A program made the translations under genes and the position numbers. The notes below the pieces were generated by a model that was given only the letters and a program-made list of their open reading frames with translations, had not been told where the DNA came from and did not search any database. Below are positions 36,489 to 45,432 of a stretch of 64,000 nucleotides of DNA, in pieces. Numbering within the stretch: the first letter of the stretch is position 1; each line of letters opens with the position of its first letter. The stretch is from Phormidium ambiguum IAM M-71 (GTDB lineage Bacteria; Cyanobacteriota; Cyanobacteriia; Cyanobacteriales; Aerosakkonemataceae), in assembly GCF_001904725.1 (NCBI RefSeq), contig NZ_MRCE01000011.1, forward strand, positions 156,543 to 220,542, read 5' to 3'.

Positions 36489-38279
36489 TTAAGGTTGTGG
36501 GTTATTATTCGGCGGAGTAAAGCCACGCTGACGTAACAGTTGCTGTACCTCTGGGCTTGGTCGGTAACGATAACCAAACGGTGCATTACCTGAATCATCA
36601 AGAATCTGAGGAGTCAGCATCACAATTACTTCATTGCGTTCGTTTTGTCGCTCTGTCCTTCTAAACAGCGCCCCTAAAATCGGAATATCACCACCAGTAC
36701 TGCGACCAAAAGGTGAATTAGGTTGAGCGTCTAGGAATGGCCCTATTTCAGTATTTGTATTTGGTAAAAAGTCAGTATCCCCAATGACTGGCGGGGTAAA
36801 CCGACTCCCCGCAGCCTGATCTATTGATGGTGGTCTAATCCCACCAAAACCCAAAGCAGCGGCTCCATTATCAAAAGTAAAGAAAGCTCCACCAACTCCA
36901 AAGGAGAAGCTAGAACCAGCAAAATCCGAATTATTTAAATTGACATCAATAATTTTGACGTTAACTGCGACTTGACGACGACGGGCATCCAGTTGGCTCA
37001 AGAAAGCTGTTGCAATTTCTACTTTCCGGGGGTCGCCTACCAAGGTAATCGAATTCAAGCGCTCGTTAGTCAGTACGGACAAACCGGAAAGAATTAATGG
37101 CCCAGAACCTCTTTGCGCTCGCAAAACTTTGATATCTGGTTCTCTAATTTCTACTGTCCTAGCAGCTGCGCCTTCGCCGATCGTACTAATTTGGACTCGT
37201 TCGATCGGTAACTGAGTTTCCGCACCTTGGGCAGTTAGGAAGTTAGCCGCAGTTGCTGCTGGAACCTGATTCAGCCGCAGACTCCGCACAATAATGTTAC
37301 TAGCCGCTTCTGGTAAATTATTGCCGACAAAAATCGTATTCCCATTGCGATTAGCTTGCAGCCCTGTAATCCGCAATACATAGTTAAAAACTTCTTGTAG
37401 CGGTTCGTTTTCAATATCAAGAGAAATAGTCGAATCCAGCGTAGCCGCAGCACCTGCTTGTCCTGGTTGCTGTTGCCCTTGTTGTCCTTGTTGTCCTTGT
37501 GTTCCTGCTTGTGGAGTCAAAAATACAACGTTACGATTAGCAGCCCGAGCTAACAAAGACAACACTTCTCTAACAGGAGCATCCCGTAACAGCAATCTTG
37601 GTATCCGTTCTGCGGTTCCCAAATCAATGACACTAGCAGTGGAATCTACTTCCGAAACTGCAATATCTCCTACCGGGGGCGCAACTGCTCTGGGGAGGAA
37701 AGGTGGAGCCGGACTTACAGGTTGTACTGCTCCCGCTGCTGGTGCTGGCCCACCTTCATAAGTGATTGTCGGATTAGGAACTAATGGAGTTTGATTAGCT
37801 GGTGCCTGAGCCGTTACCGGATTATTGGGCACGGGTGCTGTAGGTGTAGTTGGCGTTCTGGCTGCCGCACCACTTCCCGCATTGAAACTGAAGGTAATGC
37901 CGTTGCTTTGTTTAGAGGCAACTTCTCCTGTTGGCGCGGCATTTGCCCCTGTAACTTGTAATCGAATACTGTTAGGAGCTAATTGAGTGACGCTAACAGC
38001 AGCAATCCCTGGCGCAGGATTTTGTTGATTAAATTGCTGGCCTTGGGGTAAACGCAGCTGAGTATTTGTAATATCAGCCACAAAAACGTTGCTGCGATTA
38101 ACCGTAAAAATTTGGGGCCGATCGCCTTCCTTTGTATCTAATATTACTTGTACACTATTACCTACAGGCTGCACTCTTACTCCAGTTACCTGAGTCGGAG
38201 CCGCCCATACAGGCTGTGTCGCTAGGAGAACCGCCGTTCCCCCAAATAACAATCCACCGAGTCCTTGATTATACTTCAC
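36489..38279 (-). CDS. pilQ: Type IV pilus secretin PilQ, apparently lacking the secretin core
   Basis: A 596-residue protein; cyanobacterial PilQ is usually well above 700. A signal peptide (1-27), an AMIN domain (30-130) and a Pro/Ala-rich linker (135-205) are followed by secretin N-terminal modules (225-430). The outer-membrane secretin domain starts with QVAVNVKIIDVNL (436-448) and ends with GDIPILGALFRR then VIVMLTPQILDD (551-562). The usual 130-150 residues between these parts, including the ILTDPTLVVQEG-like and LRDGQTLILSG-like strands, are not present; the join falls near residues 515-530. The start is GTG with AGGAGG five bases upstream. It is last in pilMNOQ. Confidence 0.85.
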   Translation of the reverse strand: MKYNQGLGGLLFGGTAVLLATQPVWAAPTQVTGVRVQPVGNSVQVILDTKEGDRPQIFTVNRSNVFVADITNTQLRLPQGQQFNQQNPAPGIAAVSVTQLAPNSIRLQVTGANAAPTGEVASKQSNGITFSFNAGSGAAARTPTTPTAPVPNNPVTAQAPANQTPLVPNPTITYEGGPAPAAGAVQPVSPAPPFLPRAVAPPVGDIAVSEVDSTASVIDLGTAERIPRLLLRDAPVREVLSLLARAANRNVVFLTPQAGTQGQQGQQGQQQPGQAGAAATLDSTISLDIENEPLQEVFNYVLRITGLQANRNGNTIFVGNNLPEAASNIIVRSLRLNQVPAATAANFLTAQGAETQLPIERVQISTIGEGAAARTVEIREPDIKVLRAQRGSGPLILSGLSVLTNERLNSITLVGDPRKVEIATAFLSQLDARRRQVAVNVKIIDVNLNNSDFAGSSFSFGVGGAFFTFDNGAAALGFGGIRPPSIDQAAGSRFTPPVIGDTDFLPNTNTEIGPFLDAQPNSPFGRSTGGDIPILGALFRRTERQNERNEVIVMLTPQILDDSGNAPFGYRYRPSPEVQQLLRQRGFTPPNNNPQP

Positions 38280-38386
38280 CCTTGCCTCCTCACACTAACA
38301 AGTTGATTGACTCTGGTTATTTATATAGTTATCGTTGACTTACGCTTATAGCACCTCAATTTACCACAAGCAATAGAGAGTGCTAC

Positions 38387-39199
38387 TTATGGACTAGGAG
38401 TTGCCCCTGGACTAGGAGTTGCCCCTGTCCCTGATGCTGGTGGTCTTTGTATTGATTTCTGTTCTTCTGCGGTCAGCGGCCTCAGCATATTTAATTTAAA
38501 ATAAGTCGTAATACTTGTTGCTGGCTTCCCGACAGGAACTATTTGACCTTGCTGTCTATCCACTACTATTTTTTGGGAAGAACTATCTAACAAAGTTTTA
38601 AAGTTATTTGCCACCAATAGGTTCTTTTGCCGCTCTAAATCGAGCAAAAATAATCTAGTCTGATCGAAAGTCCCTTGCATTTCTACGTCATATACCTGAC
38701 GGTAGATTTGGTTATTCGCCTGACTACCAAAAGCACCATCACTAACAATACCAGAACTAGCTGGATCTGGATCAAACCTAATGAGTTTAGCTTTAATGTC
38801 TACTGGTTTCAAGTTGCTATTTCTCTCTTCAATCCGCTTATTGAGATCTAGCAACAAGGTTTTCACACTTTGTTCATTACCATATAAGGTAGTCACTGCA
38901 CTTTTCTGACGCTTAGCTTCATTTCTTTCTGCAACTGCTTTTTGCATTAATTCAGGAAAGTTTTCTTGTGCTTTTAGCTCTGCTTCTTTTGTAGCTAATT
39001 CTGCTCTCAAGGTATCATTTTCTTGCATGACTGGCATGACAAATTGATAGAACAAATAGCCTGCTGCACCTAATCCTAAAACTGCGATTATTGCTCCAAT
39101 AACGGGTGGCGTAAGTTGAATCCCAAAAATACTACTAGAACCACCATTTTCTGTACTGCTTTGTTCTTGACCGTCAAAGGGAAAATCAGCGTTACTCAT
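38387..39199 (-). CDS. pilO: Type IV pilus inner-membrane protein PilO
   Basis: A 270-residue protein with one membrane segment near residues 32-55 (PPVIGAIIAVLGLGAAGYLF), then a coiled coil and an alpha/beta domain, as expected for PilO. It pairs with PilN in the periplasm to align the pilus machine with PilQ. The ATG overlaps the pilN stop by four bases. The C-terminus is a short Pro/Ser/Gly/Ala repeat (GATPSPGATPSP). Confidence 0.85.
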   Translation of the reverse strand: MSNADFPFDGQEQSSTENGGSSSIFGIQLTPPVIGAIIAVLGLGAAGYLFYQFVMPVMQENDTLRAELATKEAELKAQENFPELMQKAVAERNEAKRQKSAVTTLYGNEQSVKTLLLDLNKRIEERNSNLKPVDIKAKLIRFDPDPASSGIVSDGAFGSQANNQIYRQVYDVEMQGTFDQTRLFLLDLERQKNLLVANNFKTLLDSSSQKIVVDRQQGQIVPVGKPATSITTYFKLNMLRPLTAEEQKSIQRPPASGTGATPSPGATPSP

Positions 39200-40059
39200 T
39201 TTTTAATAACTCCTTGTTGTTTGAGGGCTTCAATCCGAGTAGTCAATCCTAAATCACCCAAACTGTATAATTGCGGTAGTAATTGAGAAGCCGTTTTATC
39301 ACTCAGGCTAGTTTGAACTTTAAATTGTACAACTTTCGGCAATTCTGGTAATTGAAAATTCTCACCCGAAGATTGTTGCTTATTTGGGTCTCGTTCCAAC
39401 TTGTTGGGATTTTCTATTAATTTAGCTGTGATTAAGCGAGTTTGCTTGTTGTTTAAAAATGCCGATCGCTGCAAAGTCAGCATTAGGTCATTTACATTAT
39501 TAAATGACTTAGCTATGCCAGTAATTTCTACTTTGTCTTGAGGTACAATTACTGGTGCGTTAGTTGTATTAGTTGTGGTAGTTGTAGTGGTGGTATTGGG
39601 TGGATTAGGTACATTCTGACAGCCTCCACTAGAAGAAGAGTTCCCACTGACTGGAACCTGAGAAATACAAGTGATTTGAATTCCTGGGGGAACTCTTTCG
39701 CTAATATCTCTCACCATTGCTGACCAGGGCCTAATTTGCTCAAATACGCTAGCTAAAGCTTGGGTTTGTTGCTTATATAAATTAGTTTCTTGGCGAACTG
39801 CTTGTAATTCTCCTTGTTCTTTGGCTGCTTTATCCAAATCAGCTTGGATTTTAGCAATTTTCTCTTTTAAGCTACCTTGTTCTGACATTTGCCAGAACCA
39901 AAAACCACCTACTGCTAATGGGAGAAAAGCGCCAACGGCAATGCCAACAAACAATGGTACATTGCCTTTAAGAGCCGTTCTTTTTTTCTTTCCTTCGTTT
40001 GTGCTTACTGGGACAAACTCAGGCCGATCTTTCAAAAAATTAACGTCTAAACTGTACAT
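39196..40059 (-). CDS. pilN: Type IV pilus assembly protein PilN
   Basis: A 287-residue bitopic protein. The short cytoplasmic N-terminus (MYSLDVNFLKDRPEF) holds the PilM-binding motif region, followed by a membrane segment near 34-53, a coiled coil and a periplasmic domain. A threonine/asparagine run (NTTTTTTTTNTTN) near residue 160 interrupts the domain. It starts two bases after pilM and overlaps pilO by four, so the operon is tightly coupled. Confidence 0.88.
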   Translation of the reverse strand: MYSLDVNFLKDRPEFVPVSTNEGKKKRTALKGNVPLFVGIAVGAFLPLAVGGFWFWQMSEQGSLKEKIAKIQADLDKAAKEQGELQAVRQETNLYKQQTQALASVFEQIRPWSAMVRDISERVPPGIQITCISQVPVSGNSSSSGGCQNVPNPPNTTTTTTTTNTTNAPVIVPQDKVEITGIAKSFNNVNDLMLTLQRSAFLNNKQTRLITAKLIENPNKLERDPNKQQSSGENFQLPELPKVVQFKVQTSLSDKTASQLLPQLYSLGDLGLTTRIEALKQQGVIKK

Positions 40060-40061
40060 TT

Positions 40062-41168
40062 TTAAACCTCCCTAAGTCCTAAGCCCAGAACAACACCTAA
40101 CCCAGGTCTTTGTACTGGAGCAATGTCATCGCCTACTTCTAAAGCTAGTGCTGCTAATGGGTCTACTTGAACAGTAGGTAAACTCAACCGAGATGTAAAA
40201 AATTCATCTAGTTGACCAATACCACCACCGGGGCCTGCTAATAGTAATTGTGCCACTTCTAAATTGTTACTTTGATTGAGATAAAAATCGATCGATCGGC
40301 GTAATTCATCAGCTAATTCTCCCAACACTCTGAGCATAGCTGCCATTCCCGGATTAATCCCCGTAGAACCTGTGCGAACGCTATCTGGAGGTGTGGAAGG
40401 AATAGTCATACTTTTCAAGAAATCGGTATTTCTCGTACTCGGTAAATTCATTGCTCTATTAAGCGCACTTTGAATTTGGAACATTCCGATCGCTACCGTC
40501 CGCGAAAATTGTGGCACCCCATCTACAATAATCGCAATTTCTGTACTTTCAAATTCTACATCTACTAATACAACCGCTTCTTGCGGAGAAAACTGGCGTA
40601 ATTGTTCCCGAATTGTCCGAATTAATGCAAAACTATTAATCTCTAAAACATCAAGAGTTAACCCCGCTTGTTTAAACGTCTCGATATAAGTATTAGTTAC
40701 ATCTTCTCGCACTGCTGCTAACAGCACTTGCACTTTTTCAATGCCATCCTCATCCGTAAAAAATCCCAATTTTTGATAATCCACATCCGCTTCTTCTCGC
40801 GGAAAAGGCAAGTACAAACCTGCCTCATGATCTAATACCATGCTACGGAGTTCTTTATCATCCAATTCGGCTGGAACTGGTATGATTCTTACTATTGCTC
40901 CTGCTGCACCCGGTACAGCACTAGCTACTTTTGTTACCTTAATCTTTTTTTCGGCCAATGCAGTTTGAATGATTTCTGCCATTGTTGGTGGGTCAGTAAT
41001 CATTCCTTCTTGGAAAACTCCTTCCGGTACTTCTACCGAATGTAAAGTGTTAATCTTATAGCCATGTCCTTGTTTCCGCAATTGGGCTATATTAATCCTT
41101 TCTGGCCCTAGTTCAATGCCAATCCCTGGTTTACGCTTGGAAAATAGATTACTTATGAAGTTAACCAC
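40062..41168 (-). CDS. pilM: Type IV pilus assembly ATPase-like protein PilM
   Basis: About 368 residues with the actin-like (FtsA/MreB-type) fold. The phosphate-1 region is PGIGIELGPERINIAQLR, and later motifs include VVLVDVEFESTEIAIIVDG and LLLAGPGGGIGQLDEFF. PilM forms a cytoplasmic ring bound to PilN. I use GTG at 41168 because GGAC lies eight bases upstream; a TTG at 41210 would add 14 residues. It is the first gene of the pilMNOQ operon. Confidence 0.92.
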   Translation of the reverse strand: MVNFISNLFSKRKPGIGIELGPERINIAQLRKQGHGYKINTLHSVEVPEGVFQEGMITDPPTMAEIIQTALAEKKIKVTKVASAVPGAAGAIVRIIPVPAELDDKELRSMVLDHEAGLYLPFPREEADVDYQKLGFFTDEDGIEKVQVLLAAVREDVTNTYIETFKQAGLTLDVLEINSFALIRTIREQLRQFSPQEAVVLVDVEFESTEIAIIVDGVPQFSRTVAIGMFQIQSALNRAMNLPSTRNTDFLKSMTIPSTPPDSVRTGSTGINPGMAAMLRVLGELADELRRSIDFYLNQSNNLEVAQLLLAGPGGGIGQLDEFFTSRLSLPTVQVDPLAALALEVGDDIAPVQRPGLGVVLGLGLREV

Positions 41169-41282
41169 TGTTGTAGTCCGTTTTGTGTCAAGTTTAATTT
41201 GCAACCGCAAGTAGAAAAATTATTGATTGAGATAAATTTATATACCTGCTACCCAATTTAGTCTAGGATTACCACGTTTGAC

Positions 41283-42575
41283 ATGATACGACACCAAACT
41301 TGGAAACGTTTAAGTGTTTTTGCTTTGTGTGGACTATTGCTCAGTTGGATTGTCAGTTGTAGTACTGGCAATGTCAGCAATAATCAAGCTACATCTGGTC
41401 GTCAGGAAGTGGAATTCTGGACGATGCAATTACAGCCGCAGTTCACCAACTACTTTAACAAGCTAATTGCTAGTTTTGAAGCTGAAAATGCAGGTGTCAA
41501 GGTGCGTTGGGTAGATGTGCCCTGGAATGATATGCAAAGCAAAATTTTAACAGCTGTTTCTGCTAAAACTGCCCCGGATGTAGTAAACTTAAACCCGGAT
41601 TTTGCTGCCCAATTAGCTGCCCGTAATGCTTGGCTGGAATTAGATGGTAAAATTCCTCAGCCTGTACGCCAGTCTTATTTACCAAACATTTGGCAAGCTA
41701 GCACTTTTAATGGAAAGAGTTTTGGTATTCCTTGGTATTTAGCAACTCAAATAACTATTTATAACAAAGTTTTGTTCCAACGGGCGGGGATTAGTAAACC
41801 TCCTGTTACTTATGCAGAGTTAGCACAAGTAGCAAAGCAAGTAAAGGAAAAGACTGGTAAGTACGCTTTTTTTATTACTTTTGTGCCGGAAGATTCGGCG
41901 GAGGTGTTGGAATCTTTGGTGCAGATGGGTGTAAAGTTAGTTGATGCTCAGGGAAAAGCGGCGTTTAATTCTCCTGAAGGTAAGGCAGCTTTTCAATATT
42001 GGGTAGATTTATATAAACAAGGTTTGTTGCCGAAGGAAGTTTTAACTGAAGGTCATAGAAAGGGAATTGAACTTTACCAAGCTGGAGAAACGGCAATTTT
42101 AGTCACGGGTGCTCAGTTTCTTAATACTATTGCCAAGAATGCGCCGCAAATTGCCAATGTTTCGGCTACTGCACCCCAAATTACTGGGAAAACAGGGAAG
42201 AAAAGTGTGGCGGTGATGAATTTAGTAATTCCCCGAAATACCGATCGCGCTGATGCCGCTTTGAAGTTTGCTTTGTTTGTGACTAATGACCAAAATCAAT
42301 TAGCTTTTGCTAAGGAAGCTAATGTTTTACCTTCTACGGTCAAGGCGTTAGCAAATCCTTATTTTCAGTATGTTGCTGCTGGTTCTTCGTCTGTAGATCG
42401 GGCGCGGGTGGTTAGTGCTGGGCAAATGAAACAAGCAGAAGTCTTAATTCCAGCAATTAAGAATGTGAATGTTTTGCAACGGCTAATTTACGATGGTCTC
42501 CAAGCGTCAATGTTGGGGGAAAAGTCGGTGGATCAAGCTTTAAGTGATGCGGCGACAGAATGGAATCAGAATTAG
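41283..42575 (+). CDS. Sugar ABC transporter substrate-binding lipoprotein
   Basis: A 430-residue extracellular solute-binding protein of family 1. The lipobox LLLSWIVSC places the lipidated Cys near residue 26. The sugar-binding layout follows: VEFWTMQLQPQF, later VDVPWNDMQSKIL, then FGIPWYLATQITIYNKVLF. It would bind a sugar or oligosaccharide in the periplasm. The permease and ATPase genes are not adjacent, so it probably works with components encoded elsewhere. It is divergent from pilM. Confidence 0.92.
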   Translation: MIRHQTWKRLSVFALCGLLLSWIVSCSTGNVSNNQATSGRQEVEFWTMQLQPQFTNYFNKLIASFEAENAGVKVRWVDVPWNDMQSKILTAVSAKTAPDVVNLNPDFAAQLAARNAWLELDGKIPQPVRQSYLPNIWQASTFNGKSFGIPWYLATQITIYNKVLFQRAGISKPPVTYAELAQVAKQVKEKTGKYAFFITFVPEDSAEVLESLVQMGVKLVDAQGKAAFNSPEGKAAFQYWVDLYKQGLLPKEVLTEGHRKGIELYQAGETAILVTGAQFLNTIAKNAPQIANVSATAPQITGKTGKKSVAVMNLVIPRNTDRADAALKFALFVTNDQNQLAFAKEANVLPSTVKALANPYFQYVAAGSSSVDRARVVSAGQMKQAEVLIPAIKNVNVLQRLIYDGLQASMLGEKSVDQALSDAATEWNQN

Positions 42576-42590
42576 TATCTTTTAGGTGTC

Positions 42591-42625
42591 TAGCTTCCCG
42601 ACTTTTTCCAGAAGTCGGGAAGCTA
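42591..42625 (+). terminator. Terminator made from the CCCGACTT palindrome
   Basis: TAGCTTCCCGACTT at 42591-42604 pairs perfectly with AAGTCGGGAAGCTA at 42612-42625, 16 bases after the solute-binding gene. It is a variant of the palindrome at 29493-29525. Confidence 0.8.
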
Positions 42626-42816
42626 AAATAAAAAATATTAAAAAGTGATAAGAAAGCGATCGCCAACCTATTTTTTGGTATATATTTTAATAATGGAAAT
42701 CTGTGCGTTCTTATATAGTAGTTAAATCTCAATTAAACCATATCTAAAATAAATATAAGGCAATTTTCCTAAATTAACAAGAACTGCGAAAAAGAAAGGG
42801 TTGAGCAAAGAAATTT

Positions 42817-44097
42817 TTACAAAGATTTTTGGCTAATTTGGAAGAAGTAACCGAGTAGATAAAGAGAACCGCATAAAACAGTTAAACCCTGATTTGTAGG
42901 AACAGCAACCTCCAAAGCGGAGGTCAAATTAGGATAAGTTTGGATTAAACTTAATTGGGGACAAAGCTGCTGGGCGAGAGTTGCTAAATCTTCAAGGTTA
43001 GCGGAGAAATAATCGGGTACAGGTACGAGGTGTAATTGGTCATTTGGTTGGAGTAAAGCTTGAAAAACATCAGCATGATCTTTTGTGGAAAGCATCCCGA
43101 TAATCCAAGTTACTGACGGAGGATTGAGACTATTAATATAGTGACGGAGAGCGATCGCAGCTGCCGGATTATGAGCACCATCTATTAAAATGCGATGACC
43201 TTGCCAATTAACCCATTGCAATCTTCCCGGCCATTGAGCATTTCCCATACCCGAAACAATAGCTTCCGAAGAGATTTCCCAACCTTGTTTTTGGAGGAAT
43301 TGGAGAGTAGCGATCGCCAAAGCCGAATTTTGCAATTGAAAATCACCCAACAAACCCAAAGGAAACTCAATACCCTCATACTCAACCCATCTTTTTTCCT
43401 CTTTCCTCTGCGTCCTCTGTGTCTCTGCGGTTTTTAATTCCTTAGCCGCTTCCGGGAAAACCGCAGGACAATTTAACTCTTCAATTCTCCTTTTCACAAC
43501 CGCCATAGCTTCCGAAGGTAACTGACCAATAACAGCCGGACAATGAGGTTTTAAAATTCCCGCTTTTTCGCCAGCGATATCTGCCAAAGTCGGGCCTAAA
43601 ACTTGCCAATGTTCCCGACTAATAGAAGTAATGATACTAACGAGAGGGCGATCGCAAACATTAGTTGCATCCAATCTACCACCCAAACCCACTTCAATCA
43701 CCGCAATATCCACCTTTTGTTGAGCGAAATATAACCAAGCAGCGGCGGTAATTACTTCAAACTGAGTCGGAGATTCAGAATCTAAATCAATAGCAGACTT
43801 AACTTGTAAAATTAGCGATTCCAACTCCGCCAAAGGAATAGGATTGTCATTTATACAAATGCGTTCACTCCAACTTACTAAATGAGGAGAAATATAACGA
43901 CCGACCCGATAACCTGCGGCAGTTAGTACCGAAGAAAGATAAGCGCAAACTGAACCTTTGCCGTTAGTTCCGGCGACGTGGATGATGGGAACTTGATGGT
44001 GAGGATTGCCTAAATTAGCGAGTAGGTTTTTGATACGTTCTAAACCTAAATTAACGCCGAAGTGGTGGAAAGGTTGGAGAAGAGAATCTATGGACAC
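42817..44097 (-). CDS. folC: Folylpolyglutamate synthase/dihydrofolate synthase
   Basis: A 426-residue Mur-ligase-family enzyme that adds glutamate to dihydropteroate and folates. The P-loop VAGTNGKGSVCAYLSS is at about 41-56, the conserved TSPHLV equivalent is YISPHLVSWSERI, and the second domain has RILIDGAHNPAAA. Residues about 218-236 (KTAETQRTQRKEEK) are foreign to the family and are encoded by a cyanobacterial interspersed repeat in frame. They lie just before the YEGIEFPL strand, probably in a surface loop. Downstream of a 200-bp gap to psbY. Confidence 0.93.
   Translation of the reverse strand: MSIDSLLQPFHHFGVNLGLERIKNLLANLGNPHHQVPIIHVAGTNGKGSVCAYLSSVLTAAGYRVGRYISPHLVSWSERICINDNPIPLAELESLILQVKSAIDLDSESPTQFEVITAAAWLYFAQQKVDIAVIEVGLGGRLDATNVCDRPLVSIITSISREHWQVLGPTLADIAGEKAGILKPHCPAVIGQLPSEAMAVVKRRIEELNCPAVFPEAAKELKTAETQRTQRKEEKRWVEYEGIEFPLGLLGDFQLQNSALAIATLQFLQKQGWEISSEAIVSGMGNAQWPGRLQWVNWQGHRILIDGAHNPAAAIALRHYINSLNPPSVTWIIGMLSTKDHADVFQALLQPNDQLHLVPVPDYFSANLEDLATLAQQLCPQLSLIQTYPNLTSALEVAVPTNQGLTVLCGSLYLLGYFFQISQKSL
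43405..43432. repeat. Interspersed repeat inside folC
   Basis: CCTCTGCGTCCTCTGTGTCT and the following CTGCGGTT form, on the minus strand, the cyanobacterial CCGCAGAGACACAGAGGACG-type repeat often found between genes. Here it is in the coding frame of folC, giving TAETQRTQRKE. Confidence 0.8.
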
Positions 44098-44241
44098 GGT
44101 GAGTTTTATTAAGAGAGCAGATAAAAGTTTATTGCCAAACCAAAGATATCGATGATTTCATCTGTGTGCATCTGTGGTAGAAAGCATAAATTTGCAGGTT
44201 TAGCCAGAATTAAAGTATCCGATCGCAACATAATCTAATTA

Positions 44242-44277
44242 ACAAACCGTCTCCTTCTTTTTTTGGAGACGGTTTGT
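44242..44277 (-). terminator. Hairpin after psbY
   Basis: ACAAACCGTCTCC at 44242-44254 pairs perfectly with GGAGACGGTTTGT at 44265-44277 (13 bp). It lies 27 bases past the psbY stop. Confidence 0.8.
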
Positions 44278-44303
44278 AATTTAACTTTGATATTCAGCCT
44301 AAC

Positions 44304-44423
44304 TTAGGCTTGCTTGCTCAAAAATGCTTGCACTTGAGCAATGGCATATTTACCGATATTGTAAACAGCCCAACCGCCTGCAACCGCCAAAGGTGCTAAT
44401 ACAACAATCACGCGCCAATCCAT
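44304..44423 (-). CDS. psbY: Photosystem II protein PsbY
   Basis: A 39-residue single-span membrane protein. It begins MDWRVIVVLAPLAVAGGWAV and continues YNIGKYAIAQVQAFL, matching PsbY of cyanobacteria in length and sequence. PsbY sits at the periphery of photosystem II near cytochrome b559. AGAGGGGA upstream of the ATG is a strong ribosome site, a promoter-like pair lies about 50 bases before the start, and a perfect hairpin follows. Confidence 0.93.
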   Translation of the reverse strand: MDWRVIVVLAPLAVAGGWAVYNIGKYAIAQVQAFLSKQA

Positions 44424-44469
44424 AATTTGTTTCCCCTCTTTAAAGTTTTATGAATCAGTTTTCATCTTT

Positions 44470-44497
44470 ATTTTATATTTTGCAATCAAGTGGACAA
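44470..44497 (-). promoter_or_regulatory. Candidate psbY promoter
   Basis: On the minus strand TTGTCC (44497-44492) and TAAAAT (44475-44470) are spaced by 16 bases, upstream of psbY. The remainder of 44424-44749 (326 bp) has no gene; part of it, near 44548, is a GC-richer stretch with AGCAGCAGCAGG. Confidence 0.4.
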
Positions 44498-44749
44498 AAT
44501 ATCTAGACCCCGCAGAAATTTTTATACAGAGTTGAGTTCAGCAAGAGGAGTGTAGGGTGCAGCAGCAGCAGGGTAGGGCTAATTTGTCCAAAGTCCTCAG
44601 TCATCATACCCCAGCCGCAAACCAGAGCCAAACTCTATCCAAGGGTAAATTAAAAGTGCTTTACCATTCTTCATGGGAATTATATATTCACAGACTGGGT
44701 TTTGTCTATACGATCGGGAATTAGCCCTGTCCCTTTGCACCCTTTCCCA

Positions 44750-45403
44750 CTAAACTTTGGTTTCTGACAACCGAAGTCCGCCGATATTTTGGCAGAAGAA
44801 AGTTGCTTGATTTTCGGGACTGCGGTTAATTAATTCAATGATTTGTCCAGCTGAATTTCTGAGGAACCATTGGGTGAGAGAGTCACCAATTACAGGTTCT
44901 AAAGATAGGGGAGTAAAGTCTTTTTCTTGCCAATTTAAAGCTGCTGCGTGTAAGTCATCAACTTTAATGGCTACGTGATGTACTGCTGCGAGTCCGCGTT
45001 CTTGGATAAAGCGGTCTGTGCGATCGCCTTTTGCGTGCGGTGCCTGTAACACAATTAAACCACCAGAAGGCACTAATATAGTTTCTAAATGTATCCACAA
45101 ATCAGTAGTCAAGCTATAGTTTTGCGGACAAAATTCTAAGGGAAAAATTCCGGGGCCTTCGACAATTTTACCTTGAAATTTAGCCAAAGCTGCGGCGTAA
45201 TCTTCCAAGCTAGTGAAGTCAGGGAAGCTTACAACCAAGTGGTCTACGCCTACCACTTCATCATAAATTTTAGTTTTAAAAGACCACTGAGAAAAAAACT
45301 CTGGCGTGGCATAACCTGGTTTAAATTCCAGTAAGCCGGATTTTTCCTCAAATGGTGATTCCCAAGCGGGAATTTTTCCTTTGCTAGTCTGTATTTGTTT
45401 CAT
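44750..45403 (-). CDS. VOC-superfamily protein (glyoxalase/dioxygenase fold)
   Basis: A 217-residue protein with two betaalphabetabetabeta-like halves. The first starts at GVDHLVVSFPDF and the second at AAVHHVAIKVDDL, ending in GQIIELINR. The His and Glu positions fit metal ligands of vicinal oxygen chelate enzymes. The product could be a dioxygenase, lyase or epimerase; no specific family is clear. It follows a class II aldolase-like gene by 29 bases and probably shares its operon and pathway. Confidence 0.72.
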   Translation of the reverse strand: MKQIQTSKGKIPAWESPFEEKSGLLEFKPGYATPEFFSQWSFKTKIYDEVVGVDHLVVSFPDFTSLEDYAAALAKFQGKIVEGPGIFPLEFCPQNYSLTTDLWIHLETILVPSGGLIVLQAPHAKGDRTDRFIQERGLAAVHHVAIKVDDLHAAALNWQEKDFTPLSLEPVIGDSLTQWFLRNSAGQIIELINRSPENQATFFCQNIGGLRLSETKV

Positions 45404-45432
45404 GGTTTCGCTAGTGTTTATTTACAAGAAAA

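Noticed and set aside
36489..38279. Frameshift as the cause of the short PilQ
   Set aside because: The reading frame is open from the GTG to the family-typical C-terminus with secretin-like residues on both sides of the join, so an in-frame loss or a true short form fits better.
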